In this document: in pieces, positions 16,729 through 24,947 of the stretch | How positions within the stretch are numbered: position 1 is the stretch's first letter | How the letters are laid out: every line of letters starts with the position of its first letter | Assembly (NCBI GenBank): GCA_947258375.1 | Contig: CAMYIJ010000031.1 | Span: 1 to 32,803 of the forward strand | Source of the DNA: an uncultured Acidimicrobiaceae bacterium | Lineage (GTDB): Bacteria; Actinomycetota; Acidimicrobiia; Spongiisociales; UBA5794 | Reading direction: 5' to 3' | DNA: 32,803 bases | Program-made: the position numbers and the translations under genes | Notes under the pieces: generated by a model | What the model was told of the DNA's origin: nothing | Seen by the model: the letters and a program-made list of their open reading frames with translations, nothing else | The model's database searches: none

Positions 16729-16748
16729 AACTTTTAGTGCTAAAAGTT
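16729..16748. promoter_or_regulatory. A/T-rich inverted repeat, candidate operator
   Basis: AACTTTTAG (16729-16737) and CTAAAAGTT (16740-16748) are perfect 9-bp arms separated by TG. The A/T richness stands out in a GC-rich gap. It lies 78 bp upstream of the fasciclin gene, where an operator would be expected. No promoter boxes could be assigned with confidence in 16616-16825. Confidence 0.5.
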
Positions 16749-16825
16749 TCATCCAGGTGCGTTCCTGGCCCGTAGAACTACTACGCCGGCGCTCTTCCGG
16801 CACATGAAGATCGAAAGGAACCACC

Positions 16826-17371
16826 ATGAAGAAGACCCTATGGGTACGGATGGCAGCGCCGCTTGCCGTCTTCGCTCTCATTGCTGCTGCGTGCAGCAGC
16901 GACACAACCGATACCACTGCTGCGCCGACCACAACGGCGGCCCCAGTCGAAGCCGAAGCGATGGGCACAATTGTTGATGTCGCCAGCGACTCTGGAACAT
17001 TCGAGACGCTGCTCGCAGCCGCCGACGCCGCCGGACTCGTCGAGACGCTCCAGAGCGACGGACCGTACACCGTTTTCGCCCCCACCGATGATGCGTTCGC
17101 CGCCCTCCCCGAAGGAACCGTCGAGTCCCTACTCGCCGATCCTGAGACTCTCGCAGACATCCTGCTCTACCACGTCGTTGCCGGCAAGGTCCTGGCAGCC
17201 GACGTAGTCGGACTCGAGTCGGCCACGACCGCCCAGGGCTCCACCGTCGCCATCACCGTCGACGGCGGCTCAGTCATGGTGAACGAAGCCAACGTCGTCG
17301 CCACCGACATCGAAGCCTCCAACGGCGTCATCCACGTAATCGACGCAGTCATCCTGCCGCCTGCCGGCTGA
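16826..17371 (+). CDS. Fasciclin (FAS1) domain lipoprotein
   Basis: A 181-aa secreted protein. Residues 1-22 are a lipoprotein signal ending in a lipobox-like IAAAC, followed by a Thr/Ala/Pro-rich linker (~25-45). A single FAS1 domain fills the rest: [17 protein letters not shown] and [19 protein letters not shown] (H1 region), [15 protein letters not shown], and [13 protein letters not shown] (H2). FAS1 domains mediate adhesion or binding at cell surfaces. The ligand is unknown. ATG 16826 has AAAGGAA 6-7 nt upstream. A candidate operator lies upstream and two hairpins follow, so it looks monocistronic. Mycobacterial MPT70/MPT83-type proteins share this architecture. Confidence 0.93.
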   Translation: MKKTLWVRMAAPLAVFALIAAACSSDTTDTTAAPTTTAAPVEAEAMGTIVDVASDSGTFETLLAAADAAGLVETLQSDGPYTVFAPTDDAFAALPEGTVESLLADPETLADILLYHVVAGKVLAADVVGLESATTAQGSTVAITVDGGSVMVNEANVVATDIEASNGVIHVIDAVILPPAG

Positions 17372-17380
17372 TCCCCACCC

Positions 17381-17439
17381 GCTGAGTCACCGACTCAGCC
17401 GCTAGTGCGAAGGAGCCCGATCTCTCCCGGGCTCCTTCG
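17381..17439 (+). terminator. Double hairpin terminator after the fasciclin gene
   Basis: GCTGAGTC (17381-17388) pairs with GACTCAGC (17392-17399). Then CGAAGGAGCCCG (17408-17419) pairs perfectly with CGGGCTCCTTCG (17428-17439) over an 8-nt loop. No long T-tract follows, as is common for GC-rich actinobacterial terminators. Confidence 0.75.
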
Positions 17440-17463
17440 TCGCGTGGCGTATGAAACTCCCTC

Positions 17464-17517
17464 TCCGTTCTTGCGGACATCCGCGCCATATCCTGCGCGG
17501 ATGTCCGCAAGAACGGA
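17464..17517. repeat. REP-like palindromic element, copy B
   Basis: A perfect 23-bp inverted repeat (arms 17464-17486 and 17495-17517) around an 8-nt loop. Outer arms carry GTTCTTGCGGACATCC and its complement. It shares the CGCAAGAAC end and the GCGCCA-AT centre with copy A at 288-336. It lies in the gap between the convergent fasciclin and hisA genes and could also terminate both transcripts. Confidence 0.8.
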
Positions 17518-17534
17518 AGAAGTGGCCCCAAGGG

Positions 17535-18242
17535 CTAAGACACCGCGGTAACCGCCTCGGCCACGGTAAAGCGCTTCTCGTAGATCGCGCGCCCGACAAT
17601 GGCGCCCGAAGCCCCGGTGGCGGTGATCGCCTCCAGGTCCGCAAGCGACCCCACTCCCCCGGATGCAATTACCGCGAGACCGGAATCGACAGACCTTTCG
17701 AGGAGTTCCAGGTCGGGACCCTGCATCATCCCGTCGCGCTTGATGGAAGTCACCAGAATCCGCTCGACCTCCGCATCCACCAGTTCCTCGAGCAACGCAT
17801 CGAGCGGTCGACCTTCGTCGAGCCAGCCGGCGCCCCGGGCGCGGCCGCCGGCTACATCAACAGCAACCACCAGAGCAGCCGGCCCGACGGCATCGACCAT
17901 TCGTGCCAGTTCGTCCGAATCCCACAGTGCCGTGGTGCCGACCACCGCGCGCTCGGCACCGTCGGCGATCGCAGCGACGACGTCGGTCACAGTTCTCAGC
18001 CCGCCGCCCGTTTGAAACCGAACACCACCGACCCCCAGCGCCCGACGTAGGCCTCCGTCTGCCACGCCACTGCGGGCTCCCTCCAGGTCGACTACGTGCA
18101 CGATCGGCGCCCCGGCATCGAGGAAGCTCTGCGCAGTAGCGATTGGATCCGATCCGTAGATCGTCACGGATTCGTAGTCGCCCCGTTCGAGGCGCACAAC
18201 GTTTCCATCGAGCACATCGATGGCGGGAATGAGTTCGAACAC
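17535..18242 (-). CDS. hisA: ProFAR isomerase (HisA)
   Basis: A ~235-aa TIM barrel that isomerises the ProFAR intermediate to PRFAR, the fourth step of histidine synthesis. Visible features: FELIPAIDVLDGNVVRLERG (catalytic Asp and phosphate-site start), VHVVDLEGARSG, VVAVDV, TSIKRDGMMQGP (second catalytic Asp), and VIASGGVGS and GAIVGRAIYEKRF (phosphate binding). GTG 18242, with an AAAAGGA 7-8 nt upstream, is preferred over TTG 18269. It is separated from and divergent to the other his genes. In many actinobacteria this protein (PriA) also serves as TrpF. The sequence alone does not settle whether that applies here. Confidence 0.94.
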   Translation of the reverse strand: MFELIPAIDVLDGNVVRLERGDYESVTIYGSDPIATAQSFLDAGAPIVHVVDLEGARSGVADGGLRRALGVGGVRFQTGGGLRTVTDVVAAIADGAERAVVGTTALWDSDELARMVDAVGPAALVVAVDVAGGRARGAGWLDEGRPLDALLEELVDAEVERILVTSIKRDGMMQGPDLELLERSVDSGLAVIASGGVGSLADLEAITATGASGAIVGRAIYEKRFTVAEAVTAVS

Positions 18243-18299
18243 GAGACCGTCCTTTTCAGGGCTTGCCAATCTCCCAGAACTGGGATATTGTCCTGATTC

Positions 18300-18323
18300 A
18301 ATGTTTTAGCAGGGTAAAACATT
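18300..18323. promoter_or_regulatory. Inverted-repeat operator between divergent hisA and the hisG operon
   Basis: AATGTTTTA (18300-18308) and TAAAACATT (18315-18323) are perfect 9-bp arms spaced by 6 bp. It is the clearest A/T-rich palindrome in the 18243-18375 divergent gap. It lies directly before a TrpR-like gene and is well placed to control both directions. A smaller hairpin, CCCAG/CTGGG (18273-18284), lies on the hisA side. Confidence 0.65.
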
Positions 18324-18375
18324 ACTACACGACGACGATGACGGAAGCAACCCTCCAGACACAAAGCCGAGCGAC

Positions 18376-18696
18376 ATGACCACCACGACAGATCCCGATG
18401 ACTGGCGCAACGAAGCGACCGCCGAGCTCTTCGACGTGATCCTCTCTCTGGAGGATCGGGAGCAGGCGGCGGCTTTCTTCCGGGACCTGTGCACGCGCCG
18501 CGAGCTCGAGGAAATGAGTCGCCGCTGGCGAGTGGCCCGCATGCTCGCCAAGGGCATCCCCTACCGTCAGATTGCCACCGAAACCGGAGTGTCCACCGCC
18601 ACGATCACCCGGATCAACCAGTGGCTGAAACACGGCCGCGGTGGCTACCACGAAGCGCTGGTGCGGCTGGAACTGGTGCCCGAGGAGTCGGAATGA
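18376..18696 (+). CDS. TrpR/YerC-like helix-turn-helix regulator
   Basis: A 106-aa protein of the TrpR superfamily, closest in pattern to YerC/YecD proteins. ILSLEDREQAAAFFRDLCTR and RRELEEMSRRWRVARMLAKG are the helical dimer core. IPYRQIATETGVSTATITRI is the helix-turn-helix, followed by NQWLKHGRGGY. The gene heads the his operon and overlaps hisG as ATGA. YerC-type proteins have, from memory, been described as histidine regulators (HisR) in Firmicutes. A similar role here, acting on the inverted repeat at 18300-18323 and sensing histidine, is inference. The ribosome-binding site before ATG 18376 is weak. Confidence 0.88.
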   Translation: MTTTTDPDDWRNEATAELFDVILSLEDREQAAAFFRDLCTRRELEEMSRRWRVARMLAKGIPYRQIATETGVSTATITRINQWLKHGRGGYHEALVRLELVPEESE

Positions 18697-19550
18697 GCGG
18701 CACCGCAATGCGCTTCGCCATCCCCAACAAGGGGCGCCTCGAGGCCCCCACGGCCCGCCTGTTGCAGCAGGCGGGATTCCGCTACGAGCGCTCCGAGAGG
18801 AGCCTGGCGGTGCCGGTGCTCGACCGCAACATCGAGCTGCTGTTCGTGCGGGCCGATGACATCTGCGAACTGGTGACGGACGGAGTCGCCGACCTTGGTG
18901 TCACCGGGCTCGATCTCGTCGCCGAGAGCGGGGCAGAGATCGAGGTTCTTGCCGACCTGGGCTACGGGCATTGCCGCCTCGCCGCCGCGGTGCCCAACGC
19001 CAGCCCGGTCGAATCTGTCGCCGACTTCGAAGGACTCCGGGTCGCCACGTCGCACCCCAACACGACCGCCCGATTCTTCGCCGACAAGGGCGTCACGGTA
19101 CGGACGATCCCGCTGCGCGGCTCGGTTGAAGTGGCTCCTAAGCTCGACATCGCCGACGCAGTCGTCGACCTCATCTCCTCAGGCTCCACGATGCGGCTCA
19201 ACGGTCTACGTCCCGTCATCGACGTGATCGAGTCACAGGCCGCGCTCGTTCGACCGCAGGGAGCGGAAGAGATCACTGAAGTTGACCAGGCAGTGACCAT
19301 GATCACCTCAGTCGTCGCGGCGCGGCGCAAGAAGTACGTGCTGATGAACGCACCGGTGAGTGCGGTCGCCGATATTCGGGCGTTGATCCCCGGCTTCGAT
19401 GCGCCCTCGATCGTGCCGCTGGCAGATCCGACGATGGTGGCGATCCACTCGGTCGTCGACGCCGGATCCATATGGGACGTGATCCCCCGACTGAAGACTG
19501 CCGGCGCCAGCGGCATACTCGTGCTGCCCATCGAGCAGCTTTTGCTGTGA
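18693..19550 (+). CDS. hisG: ATP phosphoribosyltransferase, long form
   Basis: A 285-aa enzyme that catalyses the first, committed step of histidine synthesis (PRPP + ATP). It shows FAIPNKGRLEAPT at the N-terminus, DLGVTGLDLVAE, RVATSHPNTTARFFADKG, and ADAVVDLISSGSTMRLNGL (PRPP loop). The C-terminal ~80 residues (KKYVLMNAPVSAVADI onward, ending in GILVLPIEQLLL) form the HisG_C regulatory domain. This is therefore the long, histidine-inhibitable form and should not need HisZ. ATG 18693 overlaps the regulator stop and has GAGGAG just upstream. The longer upstream frame from 18489 is antisense-like noise in another frame. Confidence 0.96.
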   Translation: MSGTAMRFAIPNKGRLEAPTARLLQQAGFRYERSERSLAVPVLDRNIELLFVRADDICELVTDGVADLGVTGLDLVAESGAEIEVLADLGYGHCRLAAAVPNASPVESVADFEGLRVATSHPNTTARFFADKGVTVRTIPLRGSVEVAPKLDIADAVVDLISSGSTMRLNGLRPVIDVIESQAALVRPQGAEEITEVDQAVTMITSVVAARRKKYVLMNAPVSAVADIRALIPGFDAPSIVPLADPTMVAIHSVVDAGSIWDVIPRLKTAGASGILVLPIEQLLL

Positions 19551-19554
19551 GGAC

Positions 19555-20853
19555 ATGCTGATGCGCACGATTGACCTCTCAACCATCGATGGTGCGGAAC
19601 GCCGCCGCCTGACACGGCGCAGCCCGATAACCGATCCGGTCGTCCGTGAGCAGGCGCGAGCCATCGTCGAGGCGATCCGTGATGGCGGCGACGCGGCCCT
19701 AGCTGCAGCCGGCAAGAGATTCGGCGGTGGCCCCGCTGCCGGAAAGCGCACCCTGGCTTCGGCCGACGTCGAAGCGGCCGCCGCCAGGGTCGATCCAGCG
19801 CTGTTCACGGCTCTAGAGCGGGCGGCGGACGCGATCGAAGTTGTGCACCGTGACCAGGTTCCGAAGACCCAGTCGGCCTCCCCCATCGATGGCGTCGAGG
19901 TCGAGAGGCGGTGGGCACCATTGCGCCGCGTCGGGATCTACGCCCCGGGCGGACTGGCGCCGTATCCCTCCTCGGTCTTGATGGCGGCCGTCCCCGCCCG
20001 AGTCGCCGGAGTCGCCGACATCGTCGTCGCCTCGCCCGCCGGGCCCGATGGGGTCCTTGGGGATGCCGTCCTCGCAGCCTGCGCCGTCGGCGGCGTGACC
20101 GAGGTCCACGTGATGGGAGGCGCCCAGGCGATCGGGGCCCTCGCATTCGGAACCGAGACGATCGCCTCGGTCGACAAGATCGTCGGCCCGGGTAATGCCT
20201 GGGTCACCGCGGCCAAACTCGAGGTCTTCGGGGTGTGCGCCATCGACCTGCCGGCCGGTCCCAGCGAGGCCATGGAGATCGTCGACGACAGCGCGTCCGT
20301 TCGAGCCGTCGCCGCCGATCTCATCAGCCAGGCCGAGCACGGGCCGGATTCGATCGCAGTGCTCGTGGCTCTGAGCCCGGACGTGGCCGGGGCGGTAGAG
20401 GCGGAATTGGAGACAATCCTGGCGCAGCTCGATCGATCCGAGATCATTCGGAAGTCACTCGAGGGGAACTCGTTCATCGTCATAGCCGCCGACGAGGAGG
20501 ATGCCTGCGCCTTCGCCAACGACTTCGCGCCCGAGCACCTCGGCATCCACACCGCCGACGCGGAGAGGGTGGCCGCCGCCGTGACGTCAGCCGGATCGGT
20601 GTTTGTCGGTCACTTCTCCCCCCATTCGGCCGGGGACTATGCCACCGGCGCCAACCATGTTCTCCCCACGGGAGGTCTGGCCCGGTCGAGTGGCCCCCTA
20701 GCCGTCGAGGACTTCGGTTCGTACCGCCAGGTTCAACGGGTCACCAGGAATGGCCTTCGCCGGATCCAGCCCACCGTGAGCGCCCTCGCTACCAGTGAAG
20801 GGCTCACCGCCCACCGACTTGCCGTTGACATTCGATTCGAGGACACACCGTGA
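19555..20853 (+). CDS. hisD: Histidinol dehydrogenase
   Basis: A 432-aa zinc enzyme that oxidises L-histidinol to L-histidine in two NAD+-dependent steps. Recognisable parts: RRVGIYAPGGLAPYPSSVLM, GGAQAIGALAFGTETI, KIVGPGNAWVTAAKLEVFG, DLPAGPSEAMEIVDD, SQAEHGPDSIAVLVAL and NDFAPEHLGIHT, with SAGDYATGANHVLPT near the C-terminus. The Glu-His residues of FAPEHL and the SQAEHG segment supply catalytic and metal ligands. It starts 4 nt after hisG (ATG 19555, with a second Met two codons on). Its stop overlaps the hisC start as GTGA. Confidence 0.96.
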   Translation: MLMRTIDLSTIDGAERRRLTRRSPITDPVVREQARAIVEAIRDGGDAALAAAGKRFGGGPAAGKRTLASADVEAAAARVDPALFTALERAADAIEVVHRDQVPKTQSASPIDGVEVERRWAPLRRVGIYAPGGLAPYPSSVLMAAVPARVAGVADIVVASPAGPDGVLGDAVLAACAVGGVTEVHVMGGAQAIGALAFGTETIASVDKIVGPGNAWVTAAKLEVFGVCAIDLPAGPSEAMEIVDDSASVRAVAADLISQAEHGPDSIAVLVALSPDVAGAVEAELETILAQLDRSEIIRKSLEGNSFIVIAADEEDACAFANDFAPEHLGIHTADAERVAAAVTSAGSVFVGHFSPHSAGDYATGANHVLPTGGLARSSGPLAVEDFGSYRQVQRVTRNGLRRIQPTVSALATSEGLTAHRLAVDIRFEDTP

Positions 20854-21902
20854 CGATCCCCCGCTACAAGTGGCAGCCCACCACGCTCGAAATCGCCGCC
20901 GCCGCCGGCATCGATCCGAGCGACGTCATCAGATTCGACCACAACACCACACCGTGGCCTACCAATTGGGCGGTCGAACTGGCCGCCGCTGCCACCGCGG
21001 ACCTCAACGAATACCCCGGAGCGAGCTACCTCGGCATCCGGAAGGCAGCGGCAGCGCGCCACGGCCTCGAGCCCGACCAGATTGTTCCCGGAGCGGGCGC
21101 CGACGAACTGATTCTGCTGGCCGCCCGAGCCTTCCTTCAGCCCGCCCAGGTGGCTGCGGCAGTCACTCCCACATACCCCCTTTACCGCATTGCCTGCGCC
21201 CAAGTAGGTGCCGAGTTGCGCCAGGTGCCCGCCGTCGCCCCCGCTTTCGAGGTGCCGCTCGACGCCATTGTGAGCGCCGCCCGAGACGCCGATCTGGTCT
21301 GGCTCTGTGTCCCCAACAATCCGACGGGAGCCAACATGACTCCGGAAGCCGTCGACGCCGTCATCGCCTCCACCGATGGCATCGTCGTCGTCGACGCCGC
21401 CTACGCCGAGTTCACCGGCACCGACTGGGCCGAGCAGGTCGTCCAGCACACCAACCTCGTCGTGCTGCGCACCCTCTCGAAGGCGTTCGCGCTGGCGGGC
21501 GCCCGCGTGGGATATGCGATGGCCCATTCGTCACTGATCGACCGGATCGACGCGTTGCGGCCTCCGGGAAGCATCGCCAGCATCTCTGTCGCCCTTGCCG
21601 AGGCCGCGTTGCGGCGCCCGGAGCTGGCGGCGCGGGCCGTGGAAACGCTGGCGGCAGCTCGCGACATCCTGGCCGCAGATCTTCGCAGCCTCGGGTTCAG
21701 AGTGCTGGCGTCCGAGGTCAACTTCCTCTTGTGTGAGGTGGGCGCCCAGGCCGGTGTCATCGCCGCGCAACTGCGAGCCCGCGGCCTCGTTGTACGCACC
21801 TTTCCCGAGGAAAGCGGCCTCGAGGAATACCTACGATTCACCGTCCGCAGCCGGGAACAGAACGACCGGCTGATCACAACCCTTCGGGAGCTACTGCCAT
21901 GA
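20850..21902 (+). CDS. hisC: Histidinol-phosphate aminotransferase
   Basis: A 350-aa PLP enzyme that transfers an amino group from glutamate to imidazole-acetol phosphate. Fold-type I features: FDHNTTPWP near the N-terminus, VPGAGADELILLAARAF, WLCVPNNPTGANM (substrate/PLP Asn), VVVDAAYAEF (Asp for the pyridine N) and TLSKAFALAGARVGY, whose Lys is the Schiff-base residue. The C-terminal domain ends in LRFTVRSREQNDRLI (substrate Arg). GTG 20850 overlaps the hisD stop, and its end overlaps hisB as ATGA. Sequence alone does not exclude activity on aromatic amino acids. Confidence 0.94.
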   Translation: MTIPRYKWQPTTLEIAAAAGIDPSDVIRFDHNTTPWPTNWAVELAAAATADLNEYPGASYLGIRKAAAARHGLEPDQIVPGAGADELILLAARAFLQPAQVAAAVTPTYPLYRIACAQVGAELRQVPAVAPAFEVPLDAIVSAARDADLVWLCVPNNPTGANMTPEAVDAVIASTDGIVVVDAAYAEFTGTDWAEQVVQHTNLVVLRTLSKAFALAGARVGYAMAHSSLIDRIDALRPPGSIASISVALAEAALRRPELAARAVETLAAARDILAADLRSLGFRVLASEVNFLLCEVGAQAGVIAAQLRARGLVVRTFPEESGLEEYLRFTVRSREQNDRLITTLRELLP

Positions 21903-22483
21903 GCCGTACCGCGTCGGTATCACGCGAAACCAAGGAGACGAAAGTGCGTCTCAACCTGGATCTCGACGGATCAGGGCACGCCACCATCGCGACGGGCGTC
22001 GGGTTCTTCGACCACCTCCTCGAAGCATTCGCCCACCACAGCATGATCGACCTCGAGCTCGAGACGAACGGCGACCTGCAGGTCGATGAGCACCACACCG
22101 TTGAAGACACGGCCTTGGTCCTCGGCACTGCAATCGCGGAAGCTCTCGGGGACAGATCCGGGATCCAGCGATTTGGCAACGCGGTGATCCCGATGGACGA
22201 GGCAGTGGCGCAGGCGGCAGTCGACGTCGGCGGCCGGCCCTATGCAGTGATCGACCTGGCTTTCACGACCGAGCGGATCGGCCGGCTCGGCACACAAATG
22301 ATTCCGCACGTTGTTGAGGCACTGGCACGCACGGCCGGAATGACCGTCCACCTGACCGCCGAAGGCGGCAACGACCATCACATCGCCGAGGCCGCCTTCA
22401 AGGCACTTGCCAGATCGATCCGAGCGGCGGTGGCACTCGACGAGCGCCGCGATGGGGTGCCGTCCACCAAGGGATCGACGTGA
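21899..22483 (+). CDS. hisB: Imidazoleglycerol-phosphate dehydratase
   Basis: A 194-aa monofunctional HisB that dehydrates imidazole-glycerol phosphate to imidazole-acetol phosphate. Manganese-binding and signature motifs are clear: GVGFFDHLLEAFAHHSMIDL, DEHHTVEDTALVLG, IPMDEAVAQAAVDVGGRPY and EGGNDHHIAEAAFKALARS. The histidinol-phosphatase domain fused to HisB in enterics is absent, so that step must be encoded outside this window. ATG 21899 overlaps hisC, and its end overlaps hisH as GTGA. Confidence 0.96.
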   Translation: MSRTASVSRETKETKVRLNLDLDGSGHATIATGVGFFDHLLEAFAHHSMIDLELETNGDLQVDEHHTVEDTALVLGTAIAEALGDRSGIQRFGNAVIPMDEAVAQAAVDVGGRPYAVIDLAFTTERIGRLGTQMIPHVVEALARTAGMTVHLTAEGGNDHHIAEAAFKALARSIRAAVALDERRDGVPSTKGST

Positions 22484-23094
22484 CACGCCTCGCCGTCATA
22501 GACCACGGCGCAGGCAATCTCGTATCAGTGGCCCGCGCACTCGAGCAGAACGGAGCGTGGGTCGACGTCGTCACCGAACCGGCTTCACTGGACGGTTGCG
22601 ACGGAGTCGTCCTCCCCGGCGTCGGCACCACCGGAGCCGCCATGGATCGGCTCCGGACCCAAGGCCTCGTAGCGGCCCTCGACGCCTGGGAGGGCCCCCT
22701 GCTTGGCATCTGCGTGGGCCTGCAGCTGTTCTTTGACTCATCGGACGAGGACGACACGGCATGTCTCGGTTTCATCGAGGGCCGCACCGCCTTGCTGAAA
22801 TCGGCCCCACTCCTCCCCCATATCGGATGGAACGATGTCGAGCTGGCGGCCGATCCGCTCTTCGCGGGTCTCGGCAGCTCAACGCTGTTCTATTTCGTGC
22901 ACAGCTACGCCCCGGTACCGGACAACCCGGACGACGCAATCGGCTGGAGCCACTACGGCGAACGGTTCGTGGCGGCAGTCCGGCGCGGCCGCCGTGTCGG
23001 GGTGCAGTTCCATCCGGAGCGATCCGGCACGGCGGGACTGGCCGTCCTGGCCAATTTCATCGCGGAGTGTCAGCGAGGGCGCCGTGCTGCGTAA
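22480..23094 (+). CDS. hisH: Imidazole glycerol phosphate synthase, glutaminase subunit
   Basis: A 204-aa class I glutamine amidotransferase that supplies ammonia to HisF. The triad is visible: the nucleophile Cys in [12 protein letters not shown], and His-x-Glu in [25 protein letters not shown] and [15 protein letters not shown] are the usual N-terminal family motifs. It overlaps the hisF start by 11 nt, which fits equal synthesis of the two subunits. Confidence 0.95.
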   Translation: MTRLAVIDHGAGNLVSVARALEQNGAWVDVVTEPASLDGCDGVVLPGVGTTGAAMDRLRTQGLVAALDAWEGPLLGICVGLQLFFDSSDEDDTACLGFIEGRTALLKSAPLLPHIGWNDVELAADPLFAGLGSSTLFYFVHSYAPVPDNPDDAIGWSHYGERFVAAVRRGRRVGVQFHPERSGTAGLAVLANFIAECQRGRRAA

Positions 23095-23839
23095 GCGGGT
23101 CATTCCATGCCTTGACGTAACCGCGGGTCGGGTCGTCAAAGGTGTGCAGTTCGTCGACCTGCGGGACGAGGGCGATCCGGTTGAGCTGGCAGCGAAATAC
23201 GCCGCCGGCGGCGCCGACGAGATCTGCTTCCTCGATATCACCGCCTCGAGCGACGGTCGGGCCACGATGCTCGACGTCGTGCGCCGCACCGCCCGGAACG
23301 TCTTTGTGCCGCTGTCGGTCGGCGGTGGGGTCCGCTCGGTGGCCGACATGCGAGCGACACTACGCGCCGGGGCCGACAAGGTCGTCATCAACACGGCGGC
23401 GCTGGCCGATCCAGATCTGATCGACCGGTGCGCTGCCGAATTCGGGCGGCAATGTGTCGTGCTCGCCATGGACGCCAAACGGAGGGACGACGCTTGGGAG
23501 GTCTACTCCCATGGGGGCCGCACCCCGACCGGACGCGACGCCGTCACATGGGCCGCCGAGGGGGCTGCGCGAGGAGCCGGGGAGCTCCTCGTAACGTCGA
23601 TGGATCGCGACGGGACGTACGACGGGTACGACCTGGAGCTGCTGCGCGCCGTCAAGGCCGTCGTGCACGTGCCCGTGATCGCCTCAGGCGGCGCAGGATC
23701 CATCGCCGACTGTGTCGAAGCCTTCGACGGCGCCGACGCCGACGCTGTCCTGGCGGCATCGATCTTCCACCGGGACGAGATAACTCTCACGTCACTCAAG
23801 GCCGGCCTGGCGGCCTCGGGCGTCGCCGTGAGGCTGTGA
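23084..23839 (+). CDS. hisF: Imidazole glycerol phosphate synthase, cyclase subunit
   Basis: A 251-aa TIM-barrel cyclase that, with HisH ammonia, converts PRFAR to imidazole-glycerol phosphate and [25 protein letters not shown] holds the first catalytic Asp, and [12 protein letters not shown] holds the second. [15 protein letters not shown] and [17 protein letters not shown] bind phosphate, and [16 protein letters not shown] is also typical. GTG 23084 inside the end of hisH is chosen. The frame is open further upstream, but that part runs under hisH. Confidence 0.96.
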   Translation: MLRKRVIPCLDVTAGRVVKGVQFVDLRDEGDPVELAAKYAAGGADEICFLDITASSDGRATMLDVVRRTARNVFVPLSVGGGVRSVADMRATLRAGADKVVINTAALADPDLIDRCAAEFGRQCVVLAMDAKRRDDAWEVYSHGGRTPTGRDAVTWAAEGAARGAGELLVTSMDRDGTYDGYDLELLRAVKAVVHVPVIASGGAGSIADCVEAFDGADADAVLAASIFHRDEITLTSLKAGLAASGVAVRL

Positions 23840-23841
23840 CC

Positions 23842-24459
23842 ATGCTCTTTGATACCACAGCGGTTGAGTTCGACGCCGCGGGCCTCGTCCCGGCGGTGGT
23901 GCAAGACAGCAGATCCGGGGCAGTTCTCATGGTCGGCTACATGAACGAGGAGAGCCTCGGACGGACCGTCGAGGATGAGCTGGTCACCTTCTGGAGCCGG
24001 AGTCGCCAGGAGCTGTGGCAGAAAGGGGCAACCAGCGGGAACTCGCTGCACCTCGTCGGGATCGCCGCCGACTGCGACGGTGACGCTCTCCTGGTGACGG
24101 CGCGCCCTGATGGTCCAACCTGTCACACAGGTGAGACATCATGCTTCGGTGCGACAACCGATCGCCAGGGATTCGCACAGCTCGAGCAGCTCTGGGCGGT
24201 GATCGCCGACCGGGTGGCCGCCAGGCCGACCGGCTCCTATACCGCCGAGCTGGTCTCAAAGGGAGTCAACGCAACCACACGCAAGCTGACGGAGGAGGCA
24301 ACCGAAGTTCTGCTGGCGGCCAAAGACCACGCCGCCGGCCTCGACCGCGGGGAACTCGCCGAGGAAGCGGCCGACCTCATCTACCATTTGCTCGTTGTGC
24401 TCGCCGAGCGCGGCACGCAGCCGGCGGCTGTGTTGGATGTGCTCGAACGGAGGTCATGA
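23842..24459 (+). CDS. hisIE: Bifunctional HisI-HisE (PR-AMP cyclohydrolase / PR-ATP pyrophosphatase)
   Basis: A 205-aa fusion. Residues ~1-110 are His[40 protein letters not shown], then DCDGDALLV and [12 protein letters not shown], which carry the zinc and magnesium ligands. Residues ~115-205 are HisE, a MazG-like pyrophosphohydrolase, with [18 protein letters not shown] and [18 protein letters not shown]. The two parts carry out steps 2 and 3. Most actinobacteria known to me keep hisE and hisI apart, so the fusion is notable. ATG 23842 starts 2 nt after the hisF stop, and its end overlaps the next gene as ATGA. Confidence 0.95.
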   Translation: MLFDTTAVEFDAAGLVPAVVQDSRSGAVLMVGYMNEESLGRTVEDELVTFWSRSRQELWQKGATSGNSLHLVGIAADCDGDALLVTARPDGPTCHTGETSCFGATTDRQGFAQLEQLWAVIADRVAARPTGSYTAELVSKGVNATTRKLTEEATEVLLAAKDHAAGLDRGELAEEAADLIYHLLVVLAERGTQPAAVLDVLERRS

Positions 24460-24947
24460 AGCTGCGAATCGCCCTGGTGGCGCTGCTGGTAGGCGCCACG
24501 GCGTGCGCCGGGGATGGCGACACCAGCTCCATCGCCGACCTTCCTGAGGTGGCGACCTCGGATATCGTCGCGACCATCCGCGAGAGCGGCAAACCTGCGG
24601 TGGTCAATGTTTGGGCGTCCTGGTGCGGCCCGTGTCGTTCGGAAGCACCGCTGTTGGCGGCGGCTTCCACGGAATACCGCGACACGGTCGAGTTCATCGG
24701 GCTCAATGTCCGTGACTCTCAGGCGGACGCCAAAGGGTTCATCGCAGACTTCTTCAGCGGCGCTCACATCCAACACGTCGCAGACGGCGATGGTTCTGTC
24801 GTCACCGATCTCGGTGGTACCACCGGTGTCCCGCTGACCTTCTTCGTGAACGCCGACGCGACGGTCGCCAAGATCCACTTCGGTGTAATCGACGAGCGTA
24901 CGCTGGCACTCGAAGTCGATGAGCTCGTCCGGGCATCCGGCGCTTAG
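24456..24947 (+). CDS. TlpA/ResA-like thioredoxin-fold lipoprotein
   Basis: A 163-aa extracytoplasmic thioredoxin-fold protein. An N-terminal hydrophobic segment ends in GATAC, with Cys17 as a possible lipidation site, although the lipobox lacks the usual Leu. The redox motif WCGPC (C57, C60) follows VVNVWAS. The cis-Pro region GTTGVPLTFFVN and the insert around DSQADAKGFIADF match TlpA/ResA proteins. These reduce disulfides or transfer electrons outside the membrane. ATG 24456 overlaps hisIE by 4 nt. A redox protein at the end of a his operon is unexpected and may simply share the transcript. Confidence 0.85.
   Translation: MKLRIALVALLVGATACAGDGDTSSIADLPEVATSDIVATIRESGKPAVVNVWASWCGPCRSEAPLLAAASTEYRDTVEFIGLNVRDSQADAKGFIADFFSGAHIQHVADGDGSVVTDLGGTTGVPLTFFVNADATVAKIHFGVIDERTLALEVDELVRASGA

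Noticed and set aside
16729..16748. CIRCE (HrcA) element
   Set aside because: CIRCE needs TTAGCACTC-N9-GAGTGCTAA. Here the arms are separated by only 2 bp and the outer bases differ.
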